6,033 nucleotides of DNA from an uncultured Bacilli bacterium (GTDB taxonomy: Bacteria > Bacillota_I > Bacilli_A > RF39 > UBA660), in contig CAKPGT010000035.1 in NCBI GenBank assembly GCA_934155185.1, positions 1 to 6,033 of the forward strand. Direction: 5' to 3'. The notes beneath the pieces are model-generated. The model worked only from the letters and a program-made list of their open reading frames with translations, was not told the origin of the DNA and made no database searches. Positions 1 through 5,945 of this stretch are shown one piece after another. Numbering within the stretch: position 1 is the first letter of the stretch; each line of letters begins with the position of its first letter. The position numbers and the translations under genes were made by a program.

Positions 1-116
1 TCCTTACATTTATTTAGAAAGTGATTATATATAAACCGTGTGCATCCAAATGTTTTATTAATTAACATCTTTTGATTATCATCTGGATATAATCTAAATT
101 TATAAGCTTTATACAT
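1..116 (-). CDS. tnpB: TnpB-type IS200/IS605 accessory protein, N-terminus only (runs off window)
   Basis: Partial gene: 38 codons run from an ATG at 116 to the window edge, with no stop seen. The product begins MYKAYKFRLYPDDNQK and continues with INKTFGCTRFIYNHFLNK. This is the typical N-terminal helix-turn-helix segment of TnpB/OrfB proteins (KxRxYP, then a GxxRFxYNxxLN motif). In known families TnpB is an RNA-guided nuclease that helps keep IS200/IS605-type elements in place, using an omega RNA from the 3' end of the gene; the RuvC-like and zinc-finger parts would lie outside this window. The start is set by an AAGGTGA ribosome binding site 4 nt upstream and by the family N-terminus. The gene lies downstream of cutA in the same direction but has its own strong promoter. 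Family assignment is fairly sure. Whether the full protein is intact, active or a nuclease-dead derivative cannot be told. Confidence 0.8.
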   Translation of the reverse strand, partial: MYKAYKFRLYPDDNQKMLINKTFGCTRFIYNHFLNKCK

Positions 117-120
117 TTAA

Positions 121-127
121 TCACCTT
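121..127 (-). promoter_or_regulatory. Ribosome binding site of tnpB
   Basis: On the minus strand AAGGTGA lies 4 nt before the ATG at 116, a close match to the AAGGAGGTGA consensus. It supports this ATG as the start of the partial tnpB. Confidence 0.7.
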
Positions 128-147
128 GCCTTTACCGTTGTACATCA

Positions 148-177
148 ATTATACAAAAGCATACGAATGTTTGTCAA
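148..177 (-). promoter_or_regulatory. Perfect-consensus sigma-A promoter reading into tnpB
   Basis: On the minus strand TTGACA (177-172) is followed after 18 nt by TATAAT (153-148), a 12/12 match to the sigma-A consensus with acceptable spacing. Transcription would start near 141, giving a leader of about 25 nt that contains the tnpB ribosome binding site. The spacer contains a bulged palindrome (154-173) that could be the element's left-end hairpin or a repressor site. Activity is inferred from sequence only. Confidence 0.75.
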
Positions 178-216
178 TGTGTTTTTTTGCTATCCATATA
201 TTTTTATACTTTTTGC

Positions 217-254
217 ATGACTTTCCTATTATATAAAAAAGCTTAACAAGTCAT
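217..254. repeat. 7-bp inverted repeat with 24-nt interior, between cutA and tnpB
   Basis: ATGACTT at 217-223 is perfectly complementary to AAGTCAT at 248-254. The interior is A/T-rich and includes AAAAAAGCTT. There is no T-run directly after either arm, so it does not look like an intrinsic terminator. It may be the trace of an insertion boundary, a weak structure, or chance in AT-rich DNA. Confidence 0.3.
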
Positions 255-262
255 ATATTGAG

Positions 263-289
263 ATAATATAATAACTCTTATTAAATTAT
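263..289. terminator. AT-only hairpin just after cutA, weak terminator candidate
   Basis: ATAAT(268 A)TAATAA pairs with TTATTA(284 A)ATTAT around a CTC loop: eleven A-T pairs interrupted by one A-A mismatch. It sits 8 nt beyond the cutA stop, where an operon terminator is expected. The T-run (290-294) lies on the plus-strand side, however, and in the minus direction the stem is followed by CTCAATATATG. As a minus-strand terminator it is therefore weak. It could slow polymerase, protect the 3' end, or terminate antisense transcription entering the operon. No GC-rich stem with a T-tract exists anywhere between cutA and tnpB. Confidence 0.3.
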
Positions 290-297
290 TTTTTCTA

Positions 298-612
298 CTA
301 ATTTACTTCTTCTTCAATCCAACTTAAATAAGCATCATTTGGACTATTTATCTCATAAACTGCAAATTCAAAGCAATCATAACTATGAACTTTTTTTACT
401 ATATCAAAAATTTCCTTTTGCTTATCGCTTTTAGTTTTTATTTGTAATAATAACTCTTTATCATTTTCTCTAGTATTTTTCCAATTCCAACTACTATCAC
501 TTCTAATAATATGTGTACTTGCTACAAGTCTTTTTAGTAGTAAGACGTCAACTACCTTATTTACCTCATTAATATTATTAAAGGCAACTTCTATCATACA
601 ATATCTACCCAT
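298..612 (-). CDS. Divergent CutA1-like protein
   Basis: A 104-residue protein resembling CutA1 (divalent-cation tolerance family), small cytosolic proteins that form very stable trimers with a ferredoxin-like fold. Their cellular role is unsettled despite the name. The family pattern can be followed in order: MIEVAF first strand (6-11), LKRLVASTHII (26-36) against the usual EKRLVACVNII, W42xW44K for the WxGK region, ELLLQIKT (53-60), HSYDCFEF (76-83) against HPYEVPEI, and YLSWIEEEV (95-103) at the end. The cysteine commonly found after LVA is Ser32, and the HPYE proline is Ser77. Length is normal. The start at 612 is supported by GGAGG at 621-617, 4 nt upstream; the next Met (residue 6) lies 19 nt from that site. 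The gene begins 17 nt after the deformylase stop, so the two are probably cotranscribed. It ends in tandem TAG codons. Because the metal-linked residues vary, copper tolerance should not be assumed. Confidence 0.72.
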   Translation of the reverse strand: MGRYCMIEVAFNNINEVNKVVDVLLLKRLVASTHIIRSDSSWNWKNTRENDKELLLQIKTKSDKQKEIFDIVKKVHSYDCFEFAVYEINSPNDAYLSWIEEEVN

Positions 613-616
613 TTTT

Positions 617-621
617 CCTCC
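617..621 (-). promoter_or_regulatory. Ribosome binding site of the cutA-like gene
   Basis: GGAGG on the minus strand, 4 nt before the ATG at 612, lies inside the 17-nt gap after the deformylase gene. The spacing is short, but it still clearly favours this ATG over the internal Met at 597. Confidence 0.65.
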
Positions 622-629
622 AGTTAGTA

Positions 630-1247
630 TTAAATTATATTAATTTTAATTTTTTTGCTTATATTTTTTGAAGTTATTCTGTCTATTTCATCAATGTATA
701 CGGAATCATAAGAAACAACATATGCAGGATTATTTTTCCGATAATCTCTTGTCTCCTCCCATGTCATCTTTAGGATATCTGTTGTTCTATCTAAATGTAA
801 AATTCCGTTTAAATGATCATATTCGTGGTTAAAAACAATTGATTTAAACCCATTAAAAGTTTGAATATGCTTGTTTTTATCTGCATCATAATATTCAATT
901 GTTGTTTCATAAGGTCTTTTAACAATACCAACATAGTCCAAACAACTTTCACATCTTTCAGAAAACACTATAATACCTTTTATGTTCAAAATTTTAGGAT
1001 TAATAAGAACTATTTCTTCATCATGATTTTTATCTATATTATTATCCATATTTTCGCTTGTATTTTTTATGTAAATAATCCTCTTGGGTATGCCTATTTG
1101 AACAGGGGCTAGCGCATAAACTTTGTTATTTCTACAATAATTCTTAAGTGAATTTATTATTGTTAAATAATCATCATTAAAAAAGTCTATTTCACTAGAA
1201 ATACTTCTTAAGAATTTTTCATCATCTTTAATTGTTATCCTTTGCAT
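630..1247 (-). CDS. Divergent peptide deformylase-like protein
   Basis: A 205-residue member of the peptide deformylase family, cytosolic metalloenzymes that remove the formyl group from the initiator methionine of new proteins. All three motifs can be located. Motif 1 is ALAPVQIG (45-52), with the oxyanion Gln50 kept but the usual GLAAPQ changed. Motif 2 is ERCES (97-101), aligning without gaps to EGCLSVPG..RP through Arg111-Pro112, with metal ligand Cys99. Motif 3 is NHEYDHLNG (140-148), with ligands His141 and His145 and catalytic Glu142; Gln before HE is Asn140. The Glu in ERCES recalls the EGCES motif of mitochondrial-type deformylases. An Asn/Asp-rich loop (about 62-78) and a C-terminal tail with WEETRDYRKNNPAYVVS are extra. 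All catalytic residues remain, so activity is plausible but not certain. A GGAGGG site 6 nt upstream fixes the start. It is 25 nt downstream of polC, in the same orientation. It may be a secondary deformylase beside a canonical def elsewhere. Confidence 0.85.
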   Translation of the reverse strand: MQRITIKDDEKFLRSISSEIDFFNDDYLTIINSLKNYCRNNKVYALAPVQIGIPKRIIYIKNTSENMDNNIDKNHDEEIVLINPKILNIKGIIVFSERCESCLDYVGIVKRPYETTIEYYDADKNKHIQTFNGFKSIVFNHEYDHLNGILHLDRTTDILKMTWEETRDYRKNNPAYVVSYDSVYIDEIDRITSKNISKKIKINII

Positions 1248-1253
1248 AAATTG

Positions 1254-1259
1254 CCCTCC
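1254..1259 (-). promoter_or_regulatory. Ribosome binding site of the deformylase-like gene
   Basis: GGAGGG on the minus strand, 6 nt before the ATG at 1247, falls in the 25-nt gap after the polC stop. No separate promoter fits in this gap, which supports translation from a polC read-through transcript. Confidence 0.75.
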
Positions 1260-1272
1260 GATATATTATATT

Positions 1273-4200
1273 TTAAAACAGGCTAAGCTGACTTGATTCT
1301 GGCATATTATCCAAAATACCCATCATACTCATTTTATCTATTAAAGTTGAAGATATTTTAGCTCTTATCTGTAAATCTTCTATACTTATAAAGTCGCCTT
1401 TAGCTCTTTCTTCTACTATCTTTTTAGCAACTGTATCACCAAGACCATCTATTGATGAAAATGGTGGATATATTGTATTATCATCTTTTACGTCCCAAAT
1501 AGTTGAGTTACTCTTATATAAATCAATAGGTGCAAATGATATATTTCTTGCAGTAGCTTCTAAGCATACCTTTAAACTTTCTAATTGACCTAGTTCTTTG
1601 TTAGTAGCATCAAAGCCCTTGTTTTGTATATCAATTATTTTAGCTTTAATAGCATCATAACCTTTCATCATTGCATCTACATCAACATCTGTTGCTTTTG
1701 AAGTAAGCCATGAGGCATAAAAATATACTGGCATATGAACCTTATACCAAGCTATTCTAAATGCAGATATAACATACGCTGCAGCATGAGCTTTAGGGAA
1801 CATGTACTTTATCTTTCCACATGAGTTTATAAACCAATCTGGTATCTTAGCATCAATCATTGTTTTTTTATGTTCTTTCCATGTTTCAGGATCTTTTGAT
1901 GCACGTCCTTTACGAACAAATTCCATTATCTTAAATGCCCTAATTGGTGCAACACCTTTATACATTAAATATACCATTATATCATCACGACATCCTATAA
2001 CATCTTTAAATGGAACTATGTTATTTTTAATTAAGTCTTGTGCATTTCCAAGCCATACATCAGTACCATGAGATAATCCTGATATCTTAATTAATTCGGC
2101 AAACGTTGTAGGTTTTGTTTCCGCTACCATGCCTATTGTAAAGTTAGTACCAAATTCAGGTATACCAAGTGTTCCTGTTTTACATAGTATTTGTTCATTT
2201 GTAACACCAAGTGCTTTAGTTGAAGTAAATATACTCATTGTATCTTTATCATCTAATGGAACTTTAGTTATATCAGTATGCGTTAAATCCTGTATCATTC
2301 TAAGCTGAGTAGGATCTGAGTGTCCTAATATATCAAGCTTAAGAACGCATTCATCAATTGCGTGATAATCGAAGTGTGTTGTTCTCCATGCTGAAGTTAC
2401 ATCCTCTGCTGGGAACTGAAATGGCGTAAAGTCAAACACTTCCATATAATCAGGAATAACAACAATTCCTCCTGGGTGCTGACCTGTTGTTCTTTTAACT
2501 CCAGTACATCCCATAGCTAATCTTTCAACTTCTGCTGACCTTTTATTAATCATTTTCTCTTCTAAGTATCCTTTTACAAAACCATAAGCCGTTTTTTCAG
2601 CTACCGTACCAATAGTACCTGCACGGTATACATTATCAGAACCAAATAATACTTTAGTATAAGCATGAGCTGATGCTTGGTTTAAATCACTAAAGTTAAG
2701 GTCTATGTCTGGTACTTTATCAGCGTTAAATCCTAGGAATGTTGCAAATGGCATGTCCTGCCCATCTTTGTACATTTTATCACCACAGCAAGGGCATACC
2801 TTATCAGGCAAGTCAAATCCAGTTGAATACTGACTACCAAGTGGTGTTCCATCATCAAAGTCAAATACACTATGCTGGCACTTTAAACATCTATAGTGTG
2901 CTGGAAGTGGATTAACCTCTGTTATTCCCATCATTGTTGCAACGAATGAAGAACCTACAGAACCACGAGATCCAACTAAATATCCATCATCATTTGAGTG
3001 TTTAACTAATCTTTGTGCAATTAGATAGATAGGGTCAAAGCCTCCACCTATAATACCACCTAATTCTTTATTTACTTTCTTATCTATAGCATCATCAGTT
3101 ATTTCTCCGTCCTCATCATTTAAGTTTTCTTTAAAATAAGTTTTAAGTAAATCCTTAACAGAATCAAAACCAGATACTATAACATCATGAAGTCTTTTAA
3201 ATGTTTCTTCTTTTAATTTTTCATCATTTATATCTTGATTTTCCTTCTTTATGTTTTCTTCACATACTTTATAAACTATATTACCATATAATTCCATTGC
3301 AATACGTTCTTCAATATTATATGGAAGTGGATTGCCATACCAATCTTTAGCTTTAGTATAAACTAAGTCTGTAACAACTCTTGGACAATCAAGATAAGAT
3401 TTTCCGTCATCTGCTTTTACTCTAGGTGAAAATGGAATACCATGAGTATCAATTATAACTTCTATTTCATCTACCATGTCAAGTACTTTATTAGTATTAG
3501 TAACAACTATTTCATATGCTAAATCTTTGCCTAAGAATGCAAAATCATTTAGCATTTCATTTGTTGTTCTAAAATGCTGACTAGGTATTTCTTTAATATC
3601 TTTTTTAGCTAGCGGATGTCTTCCACCACCAGGTACTTTTTGATTAACTATTATCTCGCGATATATTTTATCTTCCCTTTTAAAGTGATGCACATCTCCT
3701 GTTGCAACTATTATTTTTCCAGCACTTTTAACTGCATCTACTATCTTTGTTATATGCTCTTCTAATTCATTTTTAGATGAAAAATCACCCATTTGTAGCA
3801 AATGATCATAAACTTCTGGTGGCTGAACTTCTACATAATCATAAAAATTAATTATATTAGTTAACTCTTCTCCATCTTTACTTCTAGCCTGAGTAAACAC
3901 CTCAGATTCATAACAACCAGAACCTATTAGAACACCATCTCTTAAGCGTTCCACCTCACTTCTAAGTATTCTAGGTGTTTTATATAAATACACCGTATTA
4001 GCTAGTGATATCATCTTAAATATATTTTTAAGTCCTGTTTTATTTTTAGCAATTGCATTAAAGTGATATGTTCTACCAAATTTATATATTTCATCTTTTG
4101 AAACTAATCTTTCTAAGTCGGATATAACCTCATAATTTTGATTTATAAGTTTATCTAGCATTTTACTAAATACTCTAGCTGTTCCTTCAGCATCATAATC

Positions 4201-5871
4201 TGCTCTATGGTGTGCATCTTCTTCCCAAGGAACATTATATCTTTTAACAAGTGCCGATAAACTATGTCTTGCATATCCTTGATCAAGTGTTCTAGAAAGT
4301 TCTAAAGTATCAATTACAGTACTTTTAAATTCACCTAAGTTATACTTTTTCATGGCCATAGAAACAAATGATATATCAAATTTAGCATTATGTGCAACTA
4401 AAGGATTGTCTCCAGCCCACTTTAAAAATTCTTTAGTTACAGTCTCTTCATCATCACAGCCTGATACCATTGAATCAGTTATACAAGTAAGCTCTGTTAT
4501 TTTATCTGGTATATGTCTTTTAGGGTCTATTAGTTTATCAAACCTATCTATTATTTCACCATTTTTAAGTTTTACCGCACCTATTTCTATCATCTGATCA
4601 TCACCAGCAGCATTAAATCCAGTTGTTTCTGTATCAAATACTACATAGCATGAATCTTTTAAGCTTTCATTTGTTGGATTAACAACTATATAAACAGTAT
4701 CATCAACAAGCGTAAGCTCTGTTCCGTATAATCCTTTAAAATGTTTACTTTTATCTTCTATTTGTTTATTATGTGATTTAATAAGACCATATGCAATTGG
4801 AAATGCTTGACATCCATTATGATCAGTTATAGCTACACCACGGTATCCCATCTTAATAGCGTTAGTAACTAGTTCACATGTATGTTTACCTAAATCAAGT
4901 TTTGTTATACCATCCATCTGGCTCATCATAGTATGTGCATGAAGCTCTACTCTTTTTTCTTCAGCATCATCTTTAATTACAACGTCCTTGCTAGGTATTT
5001 TAACTACGTTTCTTATGTTTAAAACTAAATCTTTAGCATATATATCCTGCTTTACATATCCATTTATTCTAAACCATCCAGATTTCATACCCTTAGATAG
5101 TTTTTTAAATATGTCTGCATCTTTAGTAAAATACTTAGCGTATATGCTATCAGTATTATCACTTATCTTAAATGTAAGTATTTTAAATGCGCTTTTGCTT
5201 GATTCAAATTCTTCTACACCAAATACATATGCCTCAACTGTTATATTACCTTCCTCTGCAATAATATCCTTTATTTCAGTTATTTTACTAGCATTTATAT
5301 CTTCACCTAGTAATACTGGGCTTTCTTCTTTAGGTTTTATAACAGCTTCTATCTTTATTTCTTTTTCTAGTTCTTCCTTAACTTTTAAAGAATTTTCTTT
5401 ATTTATATATAAATTAATTTTAATATCACTAAACCCTATACTTTTATAGTGACTTATAATGCTATCTAAGTTAGATTTTAGTATGTTTTCTTCTGCAATG
5501 TTATCTATTTCTATAGTAAGTGTATTATCATTTACAAACACTTTCTTTTCTAAAAATAATTCCCTCATAGGCTTAGTAAGTGTACTATTTAATATAGCAT
5601 CATCATAATAATTTGTAGCATTATTATAATCGATGTTTTTTACTATAAATTCTGCTCTAATAGAGTTCATATCAGGAAATCCATTTTTGATATTTTTATC
5701 TATAAAATTGGTTATTTCTTTATTTAATAATTCATCTATTTCAATTACAAATACTCCATTTTTCCTAGAACTATCAAGCACTAGTTTTAGTATTTTACCA
5801 TTATTAAAGTACTTATAATATTCATCAGGCATTTTAATCCTATCTAAAAGTATTTTTAATTTATCATGCAT
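1273..5871 (-). CDS. polC: DNA polymerase III alpha subunit, Gram-positive PolC type
   Basis: Complete replicative DNA polymerase with built-in 3'-5' proofreading; it acts at the replication fork with the sliding clamp. Residues are counted from the ATG at 5871 (1532 aa). The N-terminal domain spans about 1-190 and an OB-fold about 200-290. The PHP domain is split: RVELHAHT (His311, His313) and TDH (350-351), then GDVHHF near 728. The DEDDh exonuclease inserted in it has FDTET (Asp413, Glu415), HNAKFD (Asp499) and HHRADYD (His555, Asp560). The palm has GSRGSVGSS (967-975), PDIDLNF (Asp1055, Asp1057) and LKLDILGH (Asp1180). A Cys4 zinc site is at 995, 998, 1026 and 1029. GTDVWLGNAQ and KAHAAAY fingers motifs follow, and the C-terminal QLSLF is the clamp-binding motif. 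It is about 95 residues longer than B. subtilis PolC, mostly through an insert at about 858-935. All catalytic residues are present. A GTG at 5880 is in frame but forms part of the Shine-Dalgarno sequence. The downstream neighbours are a deformylase-like gene and cutA rather than rimP-nusA. Confidence 0.97.
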   Translation of the reverse strand: MHDKLKILLDRIKMPDEYYKYFNNGKILKLVLDSSRKNGVFVIEIDELLNKEITNFIDKNIKNGFPDMNSIRAEFIVKNIDYNNATNYYDDAILNSTLTKPMRELFLEKKVFVNDNTLTIEIDNIAEENILKSNLDSIISHYKSIGFSDIKINLYINKENSLKVKEELEKEIKIEAVIKPKEESPVLLGEDINASKITEIKDIIAEEGNITVEAYVFGVEEFESSKSAFKILTFKISDNTDSIYAKYFTKDADIFKKLSKGMKSGWFRINGYVKQDIYAKDLVLNIRNVVKIPSKDVVIKDDAEEKRVELHAHTMMSQMDGITKLDLGKHTCELVTNAIKMGYRGVAITDHNGCQAFPIAYGLIKSHNKQIEDKSKHFKGLYGTELTLVDDTVYIVVNPTNESLKDSCYVVFDTETTGFNAAGDDQMIEIGAVKLKNGEIIDRFDKLIDPKRHIPDKITELTCITDSMVSGCDDEETVTKEFLKWAGDNPLVAHNAKFDISFVSMAMKKYNLGEFKSTVIDTLELSRTLDQGYARHSLSALVKRYNVPWEEDAHHRADYDAEGTARVFSKMLDKLINQNYEVISDLERLVSKDEIYKFGRTYHFNAIAKNKTGLKNIFKMISLANTVYLYKTPRILRSEVERLRDGVLIGSGCYESEVFTQARSKDGEELTNIINFYDYVEVQPPEVYDHLLQMGDFSSKNELEEHITKIVDAVKSAGKIIVATGDVHHFKREDKIYREIIVNQKVPGGGRHPLAKKDIKEIPSQHFRTTNEMLNDFAFLGKDLAYEIVVTNTNKVLDMVDEIEVIIDTHGIPFSPRVKADDGKSYLDCPRVVTDLVYTKAKDWYGNPLPYNIEERIAMELYGNIVYKVCEENIKKENQDINDEKLKEETFKRLHDVIVSGFDSVKDLLKTYFKENLNDEDGEITDDAIDKKVNKELGGIIGGGFDPIYLIAQRLVKHSNDDGYLVGSRGSVGSSFVATMMGITEVNPLPAHYRCLKCQHSVFDFDDGTPLGSQYSTGFDLPDKVCPCCGDKMYKDGQDMPFATFLGFNADKVPDIDLNFSDLNQASAHAYTKVLFGSDNVYRAGTIGTVAEKTAYGFVKGYLEEKMINKRSAEVERLAMGCTGVKRTTGQHPGGIVVIPDYMEVFDFTPFQFPAEDVTSAWRTTHFDYHAIDECVLKLDILGHSDPTQLRMIQDLTHTDITKVPLDDKDTMSIFTSTKALGVTNEQILCKTGTLGIPEFGTNFTIGMVAETKPTTFAELIKISGLSHGTDVWLGNAQDLIKNNIVPFKDVIGCRDDIMVYLMYKGVAPIRAFKIMEFVRKGRASKDPETWKEHKKTMIDAKIPDWFINSCGKIKYMFPKAHAAAYVISAFRIAWYKVHMPVYFYASWLTSKATDVDVDAMMKGYDAIKAKIIDIQNKGFDATNKELGQLESLKVCLEATARNISFAPIDLYKSNSTIWDVKDDNTIYPPFSSIDGLGDTVAKKIVEERAKGDFISIEDLQIRAKISSTLIDKMSMMGILDNMPESSQLSLF

Positions 5872-5877
5872 AAATAA

Positions 5878-5886
5878 CACCTACTT
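5878..5886 (-). promoter_or_regulatory. Ribosome binding site that decides the polC start
   Basis: On the minus strand AAGTAGGTG (5886-5878) matches AAGGAGGTG at 8 of 9 positions and lies 6 nt before the ATG at 5871. The GTG at 5880, which would add three residues (Met-Leu-Phe), is the end of this site, and only a weaker GGGAAG (5889-5884) would serve it. The ATG is therefore preferred. Confidence 0.7.
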
Positions 5887-5898
5887 CCCGCTTAATAT

Positions 5899-5927
5899 AT
5901 TATATCATCTAAGAAAAATAATATAAA
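5899..5927 (-). promoter_or_regulatory. Candidate extended -10 promoter of the polC operon
   Basis: On the minus strand TGATATAAT (5907-5899) is a perfect extended -10 element. Upstream, at 17 nt, lies a weak -35 TTTATA (5927-5922, 4 of 6 to consensus). Transcription would begin near 5892, leaving a leader of about 20 nt holding the ribosome binding site. An alternative farther upstream is TTGTAA (5970-5965), 18 nt, TTTAAT (5946-5941). The extended -10 makes the proximal one more likely. Confidence 0.5.
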
Positions 5928-5945
5928 TACAAAAGCGAGTATTAA

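Larger units (their letters stand above)
1..180 (-). mobile_element. Left end of an IS200/IS605 (IS1341-like, tnpB-first) element, partial
   Basis: A tnpB start with its own promoter and no tnpA immediately upstream suggests a tnpB-only IS200/IS605 element entering the window from the left. Elements of this family lack terminal inverted repeats and instead carry subterminal imperfect hairpins. A bulged palindrome, CAAA(AG)CAT-ACGA-ATGTTTG at 154-173, is a candidate for the left-end hairpin. The outer boundary near 180 is a guess, because the cleavage tetra- or pentanucleotide cannot be fixed without comparing an empty site. A tnpA could also lie elsewhere. Confidence 0.45.

Noticed and set aside
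138..156. TTGTA-N9-TACAA short dyad over the tnpB -10 region
   Set aside because: The arms are only 5 bp and include the TATAAT box itself; chance is likely in such AT-rich DNA.
861..1112. Plus-strand open frame antisense to the deformylase-like gene, apparently membrane-like
   Set aside because: The Ile/Phe/Tyr richness is the complement of Asn/Asp/Lys-rich codons. The minus-strand gene has clear family motifs and a strong ribosome binding site, so this is a shadow.
1802..2071. Plus-strand open frame antisense to the polC fingers region; similar ones at 4352-4597 and 5633-5818
   Set aside because: All lie opposite conserved PolC sequence and show no family similarity.
3067..3300. Intein in polC
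   Set aside because: The insert is only about 75 residues and lacks the Cys/Ser start, the terminal His-Asn and other splicing motifs.
4988..5449. Plus-strand open frame of 153 codons antisense to the N-terminal part of polC
   Set aside because: It is complementary to a well-conserved PolC reading frame. Its product is a low-information Ser/Leu/Ile/Phe-rich string typical of antisense of AT-rich coding DNA. No plausible family is seen.
1273..5871. Phage- or plasmid-encoded polymerase
   Set aside because: The gene is a full-length cellular-type PolC with OB, PHP, exonuclease, zinc and clamp-binding parts, next to a deformylase-like gene and cutA. No phage structural or plasmid genes are seen. 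A second chromosomal copy remains possible.
5869..5880. GTG at 5880 as the polC start
   Set aside because: The GTG is the end of the AAGTAGGTG Shine-Dalgarno sequence, which is ideally spaced for the ATG at 5871. It cannot be excluded, but it is less likely.
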